Assembly: GCF_023516455.1 (NCBI RefSeq)
Contig: NZ_JAMGBA010000001.1
Span: 558,001 to 622,000 of the forward strand
Origin: Sphingomonas caseinilytica
GTDB taxonomy: Bacteria > Pseudomonadota > Alphaproteobacteria > Sphingomonadales > Sphingomonadaceae
Reading direction: 5' to 3'
Length of the DNA stretch: 64,000 bases
A program made the translations under genes and the position numbers. Positions within the stretch are counted from its first letter, which is position 1. Each line of letters begins with the position of its first letter. Shown here one piece after another: positions 45,614 to 55,467 of the stretch. The notes beneath the pieces are model-generated. The model did not search any database, was not told where the DNA came from, and was given only the letters and a program-made list of their open reading frames with translations.

Positions 45614-47554
45614 ATGCTCTCCGCGTTTCGCAAGCTGTCCAAGTCCGCCTTCGGATCCATCCTCCTGATCCTCTTCCTGATTGCGATTGCCGCTTCATTC
45701 GCACTGGCCGACATCAGCAATGTTCGTTCGGGATCCTTTGGGTTCGGCGGCGGCAATGGCCTGGTCCAGGTCGGCGATGAGGATATTTCAGATCGCGACA
45801 TGGACGGCGCGATGCGGCTAGTCCTGCAGCAGGCGCAGCGGGAGAATCCGGAGGCGACCTATTCGACCATCGCCGACCAGTTCGACCCGGTGCTGGACCA
45901 GCTGATCAGCGAGCGGACGCTGCTGGCCTTCGGCAATGACAATGGATTCCAGATTTCGAAGCGGCTGGTCGATGCTCAGATCGCCACCATGCCGCAGGTG
46001 CGCGGGCTGGACGGCAAGTTCAGCGAGCAGGCCTATGCGGCTTTCCTGCAGCAGCAGCAGATCAGCGATGCGGATTTCCGGCGTGTAATTCAGAGCGCGG
46101 TCATGCAGCGGCTGATGCTCGTACCGGCGGCCGTCGATGCGCGCGTACCGATCGGCGTTGCCCGGCCCTACGCCTCCATGCTGCTCGAAGCGCGTGAGGG
46201 CCAGATGGGACTGGTTCCGACCGATGCATTCAAGGCGGGGCTCAACCCATCGGATGGCGACCTCCAGTCGTTCTACACCCAGAATCGCCAGCGCTACATG
46301 GTTCCAGAGCAGCGCGTGCTGAAGCTGGCCCGGATCAGCCCCGATTCGCTTCCCACACCGGCCCCGACCGAAGCTGAGATCGCGAAATATTATCGTGACA
46401 ACCAGGCGACCTATGCCGGCAGCGAGAGCCGGACGATCAGCCAGGCCGTGGTCCAGGACAAGCGCCAGGCCGACGGCATTGCGGCGCGGGCCCGTTCCGG
46501 CGCCGCCTTCGCAGCAGCTGCCGCGCCTGCCGGCCTTGCGGCGGAAGACGTTAGCCTGGGATCGCAGACCCGCGCGCAATTCACCGGCGTTGCCAATGAC
46601 GCCGTTGCCAACGCTGCGTTCGCGGCAGCCAAGGGCGCAATCGTCGGGCCGATCAAATCCGACCTTGGCTGGCATGTCATCAAGGTGGAGGACATTCGCG
46701 GCGCATCGGGTCGTACCCTGGCCCAGGCCCGCGACGAAATTGCCGGTCTGCTGACGACCGCCAAGCACAAGGATGCGCTGACGGATCTCGTCACCCGCGT
46801 GGAAGACCAGATCATGGACGGCGCCAGCTTCAACGAAGTGGTGACTGCCGCCAAGATCCCGGTGACGACCACGCCGCCGATCAATGCCGGCGGAACGTCG
46901 CGAACCGACGCGGCATTCAAGCTTCCGGCGGAATATGCCCCTGCGATCAAGACCGGCTTCGCGATGGGCGTGGACGAGGATGCCGAAATCGTCACCTTGC
47001 CAGAAAATGCGGGTTACGTAGTGGTCGCAATCGACCGGATCATTGAATCCGCCCCTGCCCCACTAGCCGAGATCAAGGATCGCGTCCGCGCCGACTGGAT
47101 CCAGCGCAAGGCGAACGATCGCGCCCGTGCCGTCGCATCGGAAATCGCAGCGAAGGTTGCCCGCGGCACCGATATGGCGAAGGCGATGGACGAGGCCGGC
47201 ATTCCGCTTCCGCCGGTCCAGCCGATGTCGGCTCGCCGTCTTCAAATCGGCCAGGCCAACGCCGACGCGGCCGTACCGCTGCGCATGTTGTTCACCTTGA
47301 CGCAGGGAAAGAGCCGGCTGGTCGCCGATCCGAAGGCCCGTGGCTTCATGATCATCAAGACCAACAAGATCGTCCCCGGCAACGCCATGAACAGTCCGAT
47401 GCTGATCGCCCAGACCCAGGCCGAGTTCCAGCAGTCGGCGTCCAACGAGCTGGGGCAGCAGATGTTGGTCGCAATGAAGCTGGACCAGGGCGTCAAGCGC
47501 AACGAGGAAAAGATCACGGCGGCCAAGCGGCGCATCACCGGCGCCGGACAGTAA
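45614..47554 (+). CDS. ppiD: PpiD-type membrane-anchored peptidyl-prolyl isomerase
   Basis: 646 residues: an N-terminal membrane anchor (FGSILLILFLIAIAASFALADI), a SurA-N-like chaperone region (EDISDRDMDGAMRLVLQQAQRE, LLAFGNDNGFQISKRLVDAQIA), and a PpiC-like parvulin domain around residues 240-360 (ARSGAAFAAAAAPAGLAAEDVSLG, IVGPIKSDLGWHVIKVEDI). PpiD assists outward-moving proteins at the Sec exit. ATG 45614. Its TAA at 47552 is in the same frame as the following trpG. Confidence 0.92.
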   Translation: MLSAFRKLSKSAFGSILLILFLIAIAASFALADISNVRSGSFGFGGGNGLVQVGDEDISDRDMDGAMRLVLQQAQRENPEATYSTIADQFDPVLDQLISERTLLAFGNDNGFQISKRLVDAQIATMPQVRGLDGKFSEQAYAAFLQQQQISDADFRRVIQSAVMQRLMLVPAAVDARVPIGVARPYASMLLEAREGQMGLVPTDAFKAGLNPSDGDLQSFYTQNRQRYMVPEQRVLKLARISPDSLPTPAPTEAEIAKYYRDNQATYAGSESRTISQAVVQDKRQADGIAARARSGAAFAAAAAPAGLAAEDVSLGSQTRAQFTGVANDAVANAAFAAAKGAIVGPIKSDLGWHVIKVEDIRGASGRTLAQARDEIAGLLTTAKHKDALTDLVTRVEDQIMDGASFNEVVTAAKIPVTTTPPINAGGTSRTDAAFKLPAEYAPAIKTGFAMGVDEDAEIVTLPENAGYVVVAIDRIIESAPAPLAEIKDRVRADWIQRKANDRARAVASEIAAKVARGTDMAKAMDEAGIPLPPVQPMSARRLQIGQANADAAVPLRMLFTLTQGKSRLVADPKARGFMIIKTNKIVPGNAMNSPMLIAQTQAEFQQSASNELGQQMLVAMKLDQGVKRNEEKITAAKRRITGAGQ

Positions 47555-47566
47555 CGGGCGCGGCCG

Positions 47567-48151
47567 CTGAACGCGCCGCGAATCCTTGTCGTCGACAATG
47601 TCGACAGCTTCACCTTCATGCTGGTGGACTATCTGCTGGCGCTGGGGGCCGAGGTTGCGGTCAAACGCAACGATGCGATCTCGGTCGAGGATGCGCTTCG
47701 ATCGGGATCGGATGGGATCCTGATTTCACCAGGGCCGGGCACTCCGGAACAGGCAGGCATTTCCGTGGAGCTGGCCGCGGCCTGTATCGAGCGTCGTTTC
47801 CCGCTGCTAGGGGTTTGCCTGGGCCACCAAGCTATTGCCATCGCCTGCGGGTCCAAGGTCGAGCGGACCAATCCCATCCACGGCAAGGTCGCCACGGTTC
47901 GGCATGACGGTACCGGGCTGTTTGCGGGACTGCCCTCGCCCTTCGCTGCCACTCGCTATCATTCGCTTGCGGTTCCCGACCCTCGCCTGCCGCTCATCGC
48001 CAATGCGTGGAGCGAAGACGGAACCGTGATGGCAATGCGGCATGAGGGAGCGCCGGTTCATGGCATCCAGTTCCACCCGGAAAGCGTGGCATCCGAACAG
48101 GGCAAGGAGCTGCTCTCGGCATTCCTCGAAATCTGCTGCGTTCCCGCTTGA
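47567..48151 (+). CDS. trpG: Anthranilate/aminodeoxychorismate synthase glutamine amidotransferase (TrpG/PabA)
   Basis: Class-I amidotransferase giving ammonia to the TrpE or PabB subunit. Seen: the N-terminal RILVVDNVDSFT, GILISPGPGTPEQAG, the nucleophile Cys in GVCLGHQAIA and the catalytic HPES near the end. The conserved start RILVVDNVDSFT lies upstream of the first ATG (47618); in that frame the expected initiator position (47567) is CTG, followed by NAPRILVV, and the TAA of ppiD is only five codons before. No ATG, GTG or TTG exists in between, so the start is set at the CTG; from 47618 the protein would lack 17 core residues. No trpE, trpD or trpC is adjacent. Confidence 0.82.
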   Translation: MNAPRILVVDNVDSFTFMLVDYLLALGAEVAVKRNDAISVEDALRSGSDGILISPGPGTPEQAGISVELAAACIERRFPLLGVCLGHQAIAIACGSKVERTNPIHGKVATVRHDGTGLFAGLPSPFAATRYHSLAVPDPRLPLIANAWSEDGTVMAMRHEGAPVHGIQFHPESVASEQGKELLSAFLEICCVPA

Positions 48152-48175
48152 CGAAATCCATTTCGTTTCCTACAC

Positions 48176-48190
48176 GTTCTCCGTTCGTTC
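48176..48190 (+). promoter_or_regulatory. LexA operator (SOS box)
   Basis: gttctccgttcgttc (48176-48190) is an exact GTTC-N7-GTTC, the alphaproteobacterial LexA-binding consensus. It is 15 bases before the lexA ATG at 48206, a position where bound LexA would block its own transcription. Confidence 0.85.
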
Positions 48191-48205
48191 CTGATGGAGG
48201 GGCAG

Positions 48206-48862
48206 ATGCTGACCGCCAAGCAACATGAGTTGTTGAATTTCATCCATGAACGCCTGGCGAAGACGGGCGTCAGTCCGAGCTTCGACGAGATGCGCGAGGC
48301 GTTGGACCTCAAGTCCAAGTCGGGTGTGCACCGGCTGATCTCCGCATTGGAGGAACGCCAGTTCATCCGCCGCTTGCCGAACCGCGCCCGCGCGCTCGAA
48401 GTGGTGCGAATGCCCGACGTCGCTGTGCCGGCATCGGCGGCGGCACCGGTTCCGCGCCCAATCGTTCCGGCCGCTGCGAACGACACTATCGACATCCCGC
48501 TGCACGGCCGCATCGCTGCCGGTACTCCGATCGAGGCGCTGCAGGGTACGGAGGCCTTCTCGGTCCCGGCCGCGCTGCTGGGTCCCGGCGAACATTATGC
48601 GCTGGAGGTTTCCGGGGATTCGATGGTTGAGGAAGGCATTCTCGACGGCGATTTCGCGCTGATCCGTAAGGTGGATTCGGCCCGTGACGGAGAGATTGTG
48701 GTCGCCTTGATCGACGATGAGGAAGCGACGCTCAAGACGTACCGCCGCGAAGGCCAGATGATCCGGCTCGACCCGGCCAATCGTTCCTATGAGGCGCAAC
48801 GCTACGACGAGGGCCGCGTTCGGATCCAGGGACGCCTCGCCGGCCTCATCCGCCGGTATTGA
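48206..48862 (+). CDS. lexA: LexA repressor
   Basis: SOS repressor of 218 residues. Winged-helix DNA-binding domain at residues 1-65 ([36 protein letters not shown]); self-cleavage site Ala105-Gly106 in HGRIAAGTP; catalytic Ser139 in SGDSM and Lys177 in EATLKTYRR. The linker between domains (residues 70-95) is Ala/Pro rich. A ggagggg site precedes the ATG at 48206; an upstream ATG at 48194 (MEGQ) is less likely. The LexA box at 48176 indicates autoregulation. Only comEC-side genes of its usual neighbourhood follow. Confidence 0.97.
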   Translation: MLTAKQHELLNFIHERLAKTGVSPSFDEMREALDLKSKSGVHRLISALEERQFIRRLPNRARALEVVRMPDVAVPASAAAPVPRPIVPAAANDTIDIPLHGRIAAGTPIEALQGTEAFSVPAALLGPGEHYALEVSGDSMVEEGILDGDFALIRKVDSARDGEIVVALIDDEEATLKTYRREGQMIRLDPANRSYEAQRYDEGRVRIQGRLAGLIRRY

Positions 48863-48902
48863 GGTAGGCGACCCTCAGACTCGCTCGGACGAACGGTTAG
48901 GA

Positions 48903-49250
48903 ATGACGATGCCCCCAAGGATTGACTATGTCGAACTGCCCAGCGTTACCGCGCATGAGCTGACCCGGGGCTTTTATGCCAAAGCGTTCGGTTGGACCTT
49001 TACCGATTATGGTCCCGATTATTCCGCGACGACTAGCGGCGATGTCGACCTTGGTTTGAACGGTCAGCCCGATGAGGCGCTGGCGGCGCCGCTGCCGGTA
49101 ATCCGCGTCGACGACCTGGAAGCTGCGTTCGATGCGGTGATGAAGTCCGGGGGGATCATCGCCAAGCCGATCTTCTCCTTCCCCGGCGGTCGCCGCTTCC
49201 ACTTCATCGATCCGTCGGGAAGCGAGCTGGCGGTCTGGCAGGAGGCCTGA
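48903..49250 (+). CDS. VOC/glyoxalase-fold protein
   Basis: 115 residues with the half-barrel pattern IDYVELPSVTAHELTRGFYAKAFGW and [16 protein letters not shown] single glyoxalase-like domain, dimeric in the family; metal-ligand candidates are the Glu of YVELP and that of SELAVW. It may start at 48903 or, with better spacing from aggaa, at 48909. Its last 47 bases overlap the 3' end of the converging comEC gene, which is unusual; no pseudogene sign is seen in either. Confidence 0.83.
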   Translation: MTMPPRIDYVELPSVTAHELTRGFYAKAFGWTFTDYGPDYSATTSGDVDLGLNGQPDEALAAPLPVIRVDDLEAAFDAVMKSGGIIAKPIFSFPGGRRFHFIDPSGSELAVWQEA

Positions 49251-51399
49251 TCGCAAGCGGTTCCGGCCTCCACGGATGCCGGCCGATGCGGTCGGTAACG
49301 GATGACACATAAGGCTCGTCGTCCAGGTAGATCGCTAAGCCGCCCGTCCGCTCCAGCATCGGCCGATCGAGCTTGAGCCAGCGCGGCTGGCAGGCGCGTG
49401 GCAAGCGGCGATCGGCCATCACGATATCCGCGTCCGCACAGGCCTTCGTCAGGCTGGTCCAATCGATGCGGTCGCGGCTCCTGATGGCGAGCAGTCGCCA
49501 TGCCCGGCCATCCCGGACGATGTCGGCAATGCAAGCGTCGCGGCTGCATCGGGCGAACCGCTGCTCCTCGAGGTTCGCCGGTTCTCCGTCGAAAGCCGCC
49601 GCTTCGCTCATCAGGTCGCGCACGAAGTCGCCGCTCCTGCTGCGGAGCAAGACGGGCGTACCATCGTCGCGGACCAGCGCGAGATGTTGTCCGTCGCCTG
49701 TGACGAGCAAAGCCGGCACCGGCGCGAGCGCAGCCCCGGCGGCACCCGTCGCGAAGGCCACCAAACCCCAGAGCCGGACCTTACCGATCCAGAGGCAGGT
49801 CCATAGGCCGCCCCCAATCATCAGCGCAAATGCCCAGCGCGACATGGTGGGCAGCATTGTAACCGCGCCTTCTGCACTGGCGATGCTGTGCGCCAAATCC
49901 ACCATCGCACCGATCGCGATGCCGGTTGCGGACCATAGCGGCGTCCCAAGCCCAACGGCATCCAGCAGCAATGCCCCCGCCTCCAACGGCATAATGACGA
50001 AGGTTGTGAGCGGAATGGCAATGAGGATGGCAAAGACGCCGTAAAGCCCAGCCTTGTGGAAATGATAGAGCGCGAAGGGAATGAGCGCGATCTCGACCAC
50101 CAGGCCGGTGAGGAGCAGGCCGAAGATGCCGCGCAAGAAGCGCATCGGCCAAATCTCCTCTCGGGGAGCAAGCCATGTCCGGACCAGCGACCAGCGATGA
50201 AGAGCGATGATCGACGTCACCGCCGCGAAACTCATCTGGAAGCTGGCTCCCGCCAATGCCTCCGGCCGGACCGACAGGACCAGCAGCGCTCCGACCGCGA
50301 CCAGCCTGAGACTGATGGCGTCGCGGCCTAGTGCAATTCCGCCAAGCACCAGCAAGGCCGCAATGCAGGCGCGAACGGTCGGCACCTGCATTCCGGTGAG
50401 CAGCGTATAGGCAATTCCCGCGATCGCGCCGAAGCCTGCGGCGACGAGGACCAGGTTGAAGCGAAGCGCTAGTCGTTCGGATAGTGCCAGCAACCGGAGC
50501 GACAACAGCATCGCGGCCCCGACGACTGCCGCGATGTGAAGGCCGCTAACCGATAAAAGATGGGCCAGACCCGACCGGCGCATTGCTTCGGCGTCTTCTT
50601 CGGTGACCGCCGCCTGGTCGCCGGTTGCGAGCGCCGTTGCAATTCCACCGGCGCTGCCCGGCAAGCGATCGCGGATATGACGGCCAAGCCCGTCGCGCAT
50701 CGCATCCAGCCCGCCACCAGCCGTAGGTTTCACGACCTCCACCGGGCCGATTGCTCGCCCGACTCCCCCGATGCCTTGAAACCATGCGTCGCGGGCGAAA
50801 TCATGGCTTCCGGGCAAGGCCATGGGCGGGGGCGGTTGCAGCCGTGCACGAAGCCGAACATGCGCGCCCTCCCCCAAGCCTTCCGGCGGAGATTTTGCAG
50901 GAAAGGAAACACGAACCGTTGGCGGAAGGCCGCCGGTTGTGGTTGCAAGGGTTAGGCGCAAGTCGCCCTTGGCCGCCCGCGTTTCCATACGTTCGACGAT
51001 GGCCGCGAAGCTGGCCACCGCCGGCCGATCCAGCCGCGGCGTGCCGACCGCCTCGCTCCGCCACCAGATGAGGGCACATCCCGCGGCCATCGCCATGCCG
51101 CCGAAGAGTAGCGCCCGGCCGCTCCGCGCGGAACCGAGCGTCAGGCCCGCCGATGCGATTCCAACTGCCAGAACCAGGAATGCTACCCATCCCTGTTCGC
51201 CCGGCAGCCACAGCCACGCAGCGATGCCCATTCCGAAAGCCACCGCAAACCAAAGCGGCAGCTGTGCGCGCTCCCTTTCAAGGAATTGTTCGATGCGCCC
51301 GGAAACGGCGGAAAACCGCTGGAACAAAAAGGATGGCTGCGCCGGTTCCAGCGGCGCGTCCACTGTGATAGGGGCGCTCGTCCAGTCCATCGGCCCCAT
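49204..51399 (-). CDS. comEC: ComEC/Rec2-family membrane protein
   Basis: Channel for single-stranded DNA uptake in competence. About 731 residues. N-terminal TMs, then a DUF4131 region (residues 90-200), a competence domain with many TM segments ([27 protein letters not shown], the conserved HLLSVSGLH signature) and a C-terminal soluble part of about 190 residues. The metallo-beta-lactamase motif HxHxDH of typical ComEC is not visible in that part, as in other alphaproteobacterial versions. Starts at 51399 or 51390. Starts 39 bases from the TTG proposed for gltX. Confidence 0.88.
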   Translation of the reverse strand: MGPMDWTSAPITVDAPLEPAQPSFLFQRFSAVSGRIEQFLERERAQLPLWFAVAFGMGIAAWLWLPGEQGWVAFLVLAVGIASAGLTLGSARSGRALLFGGMAMAAGCALIWWRSEAVGTPRLDRPAVASFAAIVERMETRAAKGDLRLTLATTTGGLPPTVRVSFPAKSPPEGLGEGAHVRLRARLQPPPPMALPGSHDFARDAWFQGIGGVGRAIGPVEVVKPTAGGGLDAMRDGLGRHIRDRLPGSAGGIATALATGDQAAVTEEDAEAMRRSGLAHLLSVSGLHIAAVVGAAMLLSLRLLALSERLALRFNLVLVAAGFGAIAGIAYTLLTGMQVPTVRACIAALLVLGGIALGRDAISLRLVAVGALLVLSVRPEALAGASFQMSFAAVTSIIALHRWSLVRTWLAPREEIWPMRFLRGIFGLLLTGLVVEIALIPFALYHFHKAGLYGVFAILIAIPLTTFVIMPLEAGALLLDAVGLGTPLWSATGIAIGAMVDLAHSIASAEGAVTMLPTMSRWAFALMIGGGLWTCLWIGKVRLWGLVAFATGAAGAALAPVPALLVTGDGQHLALVRDDGTPVLLRSRSGDFVRDLMSEAAAFDGEPANLEEQRFARCSRDACIADIVRDGRAWRLLAIRSRDRIDWTSLTKACADADIVMADRRLPRACQPRWLKLDRPMLERTGGLAIYLDDEPYVSSVTDRIGRHPWRPEPLAIRPPARPPARFPTDR

Positions 51400-51438
51400 C
51401 AGACAAGAGGAAAGCGCGTAGCAGCGCAAGCGACAAAA

Positions 51439-52854
51439 TTGACCAGCGCAAATGACAAGATTCCGGGCGTCGTAACCCGCTTCGCTCCCTCACCGACGGG
51501 CTACCTCCACATCGGCGGCGCTCGAACGGCGCTGTTCAACTGGCTGTTCGCCCGCCACCACGGCGGAAAATATCTCCTTCGCATCGAAGATACGGACAAG
51601 GTCCGGTCGACCAAGGAAGCGATCGACGCGATCCTCGACGGGCTCGACTGGCTGGGCATCAGCGGCGACGGCGAACCCTATTTCCAGTCGCAGTTCGAAA
51701 AGCGTCATGCCGAGGTCGCCCACCAGCTGCTGGAAAAGGGTGCGGCCTACCGCTGCTACATGACCCAGGAGGAGCTGGCGGCTTCGCGCGAGCGGGCGCA
51801 GGCCGAACGCAAGCCGTTCCGGATCAACAGCGAGTGGCGCGACCGTAGCGACTGGCCGGCCGACAAGCCCTATGTCATCCGCATCAAGGCGCCGCAGCAG
51901 GGCGAGACCGTCATCGACGATCTGGTCCAGGGCCGGGTGACCGTCGCCAATGCCGAGATCGACGACTTCATCCTGCTCCGCTCCGACGGATCGCCGACCT
52001 ACATGCTGGCCGTCGTCGTGGACGATTTCGACATGGGCGTGACCCATGTCATCCGGGGCGACGATCACCTCAATAATGCATTCCGCCAACTGGCGATCAT
52101 CAACGCCATGGAATGGCCGGTTCCGACCTACGCCCATGTGCCGCTGATCCACGGATTCGACGGGGCCAAGCTGTCGAAGCGCCACGGCGCACTCGGTGTC
52201 GACGCTTATCGCGACGAGCTCGGCATCCTGCCCGAGGCGCTGTTCAATTATCTTCTGCGCCTTGGCTGGGGTCACGGCGACGACGAAATCATCAGCCGCG
52301 AGCAGGCGGTCGAATGGTTCGACGTCAACCACGTCGGCAAGAGCCCGTCCCGCTTCGACCTGAAAAAGCTAGAAAATCTCAACGGCCACTACATCCGTGA
52401 GGCCGACGATCCGCGCCTCGCCTCGCTGGTCTCGCCGAAACTCGGCCTGAGCTATGAGGAACTAACGCTGCTGATCCGCGCTATGCCGGAATTGAAGGCG
52501 CGCGCCCACAACGTCCATGAGTTGGCCGACGGCGCATCCTTCCTGTTCGACAAGCGTCCGTTGAAGCTGGATGAGAAGGCCGCAGTGCTGCTCAACGACG
52601 AAGCACGTACCCATCTCGCACTTGCACATGGTGCACTTGCTGCGGCGCCGCAGTGGGAGCATGACGCGCTGGATGCTGCAGTGCGGGAGGTTGCAGAAAG
52701 CAACTCACTTAAGCTAGGCAAGCTCGCCCAGCCGCTCCGCGCGGCACTAACGGGCAAGACGACCTCGCCGGGTATTTTCGACGTCCTCGTCCTGTTGGGC
52801 AAGGAGGAGAGCCTCGCCCGCATCGCCGATCAAATGCTGGAGCCGAATAAATGA
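51439..52854 (+). CDS. gltX: Glutamyl-tRNA synthetase
   Basis: Charges tRNA-Glu. 471 residues from the TTG at 51439: the HIGH-type sequence [21 protein letters not shown], the family segments RIEDTD and [22 protein letters not shown] (KLSKR). The frame is open to 51286, but residues before the TTG are comEC shadow, so the start chosen is the first plausible codon before [10 protein letters not shown]; there is no good ribosome site. Its stop overlaps the gltA start by four bases. Confidence 0.93.
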   Translation: MTSANDKIPGVVTRFAPSPTGYLHIGGARTALFNWLFARHHGGKYLLRIEDTDKVRSTKEAIDAILDGLDWLGISGDGEPYFQSQFEKRHAEVAHQLLEKGAAYRCYMTQEELAASRERAQAERKPFRINSEWRDRSDWPADKPYVIRIKAPQQGETVIDDLVQGRVTVANAEIDDFILLRSDGSPTYMLAVVVDDFDMGVTHVIRGDDHLNNAFRQLAIINAMEWPVPTYAHVPLIHGFDGAKLSKRHGALGVDAYRDELGILPEALFNYLLRLGWGHGDDEIISREQAVEWFDVNHVGKSPSRFDLKKLENLNGHYIREADDPRLASLVSPKLGLSYEELTLLIRAMPELKARAHNVHELADGASFLFDKRPLKLDEKAAVLLNDEARTHLALAHGALAAAPQWEHDALDAAVREVAESNSLKLGKLAQPLRAALTGKTTSPGIFDVLVLLGKEESLARIADQMLEPNK

Positions 52855-54137
52855 CGAACAGGACCGCCAAAATTTCCACCGGAAGCGGCGACCTTACCTA
52901 CCCGCTGCTCGAGGGATCGGTCGGACCGGATGTCATCGACATTCGCAAGCTCTACGGCGAGTCCGGGATGTTCACCTACGATCCCGGCTTCACATCGACT
53001 GCCAGCTGCCAGAGCGCGATCACCTATATCGACGGCGACGAAGGCATTTTGCTCCATCGCGGCTACCCGATCGACCAGCTTGCCGAACAGTCGAGCTTCA
53101 TGGAGGTCGCCTACCTTCTTCTTCACGGTGACTTGCCGAAGAAGAACGAGCTGGAAGAATTCAACTATATCATCAGCCGCCACACCATGCTCCACGAGCA
53201 GCTGGCGACCTTTTACCGCGGTTTCCGGCGTGACGCGCACCCGATGGCGATCATGTGCGGCGTGGTCGGAGCATTAAGCGCCTTCTACCACGACAGCACC
53301 GACATCACCGATCCGCAGCAGCGGCTGATCGCCTCCCACCGGCTGATCGCCAAGATGCCGACGATTGCGGCGATGGCGTATAAATATTCGATCGGCCAGC
53401 CGTTCCTCTATCCGGACAACAGCCTCAGCTATACCGGCAACTTCCTCCGAATGACGTTCGGCGTCCCCGCGGAGCCCTATGAGGTCAATCCGATCGTCGA
53501 GAAGGCGATGGACCGGATCTTCATCCTCCACGCCGACCATGAGCAGAATGCGTCGACCTCGACCGTCCGCCTGGCCGGATCGTCTGGCGCCAATCCGTTT
53601 GCCTGCATCGCCGCCGGCATCGCCTGCCTGTGGGGTCCGGCGCATGGCGGCGCCAACGAAGCCGCATTGAACATGCTGCGCGAGATCGGCGACGTGAAGC
53701 GCATCAAGGAATATGTCGCCCGCGCCAAGGACAAGAACGACCCGTTCCGCCTGATGGGCTTCGGCCACCGCGTCTACAAGAATTACGATCCGCGCGCGAA
53801 GGTCATGCAGCAGACCGCCGAGGAGGTTCTGAAGGAGCTGAAGCTTTCGGATCCGGTGCTCGATGTGGCCCGCGAGCTGGAGCAGATCGCGCTCAGCGAC
53901 GAATATTTCATCGAGAAGAAGCTCTATCCGAACGTCGACTTCTATTCGGGCATCATCCTGAACGCGATCGGCTTCCCGACCGAGATGTTCACCGCGCTAT
54001 TCGCCCTCGCCCGCACCGTCGGCTGGGTCGCGCAGTGGAACGAGATGATTTCCGATCCCGAGCAGAAGATCGGCCGCCCGCGCCAGCTCTATGTCGGTGC
54101 GACGCAGCGCGATTACGTACCGGCGGGCAAGCGCTAG
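52851..54137 (+). CDS. gltA: Citrate synthase (type II)
   Basis: First step of the citrate cycle. 428 residues with the catalytic His in [12 protein letters not shown], His in [14 protein letters not shown] and Asp in [11 protein letters not shown]; the family region [21 protein letters not shown] closes it. ATGA overlap with gltX. It converges on the histidine-kinase gene with four bases between stops. Confidence 0.98.
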   Translation: MTNRTAKISTGSGDLTYPLLEGSVGPDVIDIRKLYGESGMFTYDPGFTSTASCQSAITYIDGDEGILLHRGYPIDQLAEQSSFMEVAYLLLHGDLPKKNELEEFNYIISRHTMLHEQLATFYRGFRRDAHPMAIMCGVVGALSAFYHDSTDITDPQQRLIASHRLIAKMPTIAAMAYKYSIGQPFLYPDNSLSYTGNFLRMTFGVPAEPYEVNPIVEKAMDRIFILHADHEQNASTSTVRLAGSSGANPFACIAAGIACLWGPAHGGANEAALNMLREIGDVKRIKEYVARAKDKNDPFRLMGFGHRVYKNYDPRAKVMQQTAEEVLKELKLSDPVLDVARELEQIALSDEYFIEKKLYPNVDFYSGIILNAIGFPTEMFTALFALARTVGWVAQWNEMISDPEQKIGRPRQLYVGATQRDYVPAGKR

Positions 54138-54141
54138 GCGC

Positions 54142-55467
54142 TCAGGCTCCTGGCAGGACCAAAGTGAAGCGCGCGCCCTGCCCGGGCGTGCTCACCAACT
54201 CGATATCGCCGCCCATTGATCGGGCAAGGCGCCGCGAGATGGCGAGACCGAGTCCGCTCCCCTCGGGCGATGTGTCGGCGCGTTCGTAGCGCTCGAAAAT
54301 TCGCTCCTGGTCTGCCTCGGCAACCCCGGGTCCTTCGTCGGCCACCGTCACGGCCACACTATCGCCCCGGCGCTCGGCGATGACGGCGACGGTAGCGCCT
54401 TCCGGCGAATGGCGGACCGCATTGTTCAGCAGATTGACGAGAATCTGGACAACTCCGCGCGGCTCGCCGCTGGCCGTCAGCGCCTCATCTGCGCCGACCC
54501 GTTCAAGGTGGATCGAGCGCTCCTCGGCGCGAGGATGGACGAGCTGCATCGCTTCCGTTGCGCAATCGACCAGGTTGAGCTGAGCACTGGAGGCCGGCGC
54601 CTGCTGGTCGGTGATCGAATGGACGACGGACAAAAGATGCCGGCCGGCCGCGGCGATGTCTCCGGCATAAGCCGCATAATCGCTCCTCAGCGGCCCTTCG
54701 CTGCGGTCCACGATGCGTTCCGCCGCGGCGATGATCCGGTCGAGAGGCGAACGCAGCGCTTCGTCCAGTGAGGCGTCGATGGCCAGCCCGCCGTGATGCC
54801 GGTCGTCGCCGTCCACGGCCACTTCGATTTCATAGCCGCCGAGCCCCGACGACGTGACCAATGCCACGCCCTCAAGGGTCAATTCGATGTCGTTCTTTCC
54901 GCGAAGCTTGGCGCGCTGCCCGGTAAAATCGCGGCGGGCGGCGATGGCTGACAAGAGCGGCATGCCATGACCGTCATCGCTAAGCAGGAAATGCCGCGTC
55001 AGCGGGTCGCCGACCGCGCTTGCAGCATCGATACCCAGCCGCTCCGCCAAGGTCTCGCCCATCCGCGTGATTTTCAGCTCGGCGTCGGTTGTGAAGCTCA
55101 GAGCCTCGCTACCCTCGTCTTCGTCCGGGAGCGGTTCGCTGCCGACCAGCGTCAGCCGTGGTGGCGCAGGTGGTCGCGACTTCCATCCTTCGATGGTCAG
55201 CCTCGCCCCTTCGGCGTCGGGCTCGGCGCGAACCCAAAGATCGATATCCTGGTCGCTCGATGCTGCAATGACCGCGCGCGAAAGAGGCACACCAAGCTTG
55301 ATCGCCGATCGCGCTACCGCGGCCAGTTGCGGTAGCGCGAGCGGGGCGCCCAACTTCGACCCCGCCTCCTGCTGGAGCTTCAGCAGCGGCGCGTCCGCCT
55401 CTACCAGCCGACCGTCGCGGTCGACTCGTCCGCTGACCGGTCCAAGATCGGAAGGAACGCTAGCCAT
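54142..55467 (-). CDS. PAS-containing histidine-kinase-like protein lacking the phosphoacceptor His
   Basis: 441 residues, soluble. A PAS-like domain around 120-215 (FTTDAELKITRMGETLAERLG) is followed by a DHp two-helix region (SLDEALRSPLDRIIAAAER ... GPLRSDYAAYAGDIAAAGRHLL) and an intact-looking ATP domain: NLLNNAVRHSPEG (N box), VADEGPGVAEADQERIFERYERA, GSGLGLAISRRLA. Aligned with SHELRTPLNAI of PleC/DivJ-type kinases, the position of His is Glu236 (DEALRSPL). So it is a pseudo-histidine-kinase, like DivL. The start ATG at 55467 overlaps the DUF2336 stop by eight bases. Confidence 0.82.
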   Translation of the reverse strand: MASVPSDLGPVSGRVDRDGRLVEADAPLLKLQQEAGSKLGAPLALPQLAAVARSAIKLGVPLSRAVIAASSDQDIDLWVRAEPDAEGARLTIEGWKSRPPAPPRLTLVGSEPLPDEDEGSEALSFTTDAELKITRMGETLAERLGIDAASAVGDPLTRHFLLSDDGHGMPLLSAIAARRDFTGQRAKLRGKNDIELTLEGVALVTSSGLGGYEIEVAVDGDDRHHGGLAIDASLDEALRSPLDRIIAAAERIVDRSEGPLRSDYAAYAGDIAAAGRHLLSVVHSITDQQAPASSAQLNLVDCATEAMQLVHPRAEERSIHLERVGADEALTASGEPRGVVQILVNLLNNAVRHSPEGATVAVIAERRGDSVAVTVADEGPGVAEADQERIFERYERADTSPEGSGLGLAISRRLARSMGGDIELVSTPGQGARFTLVLPGA

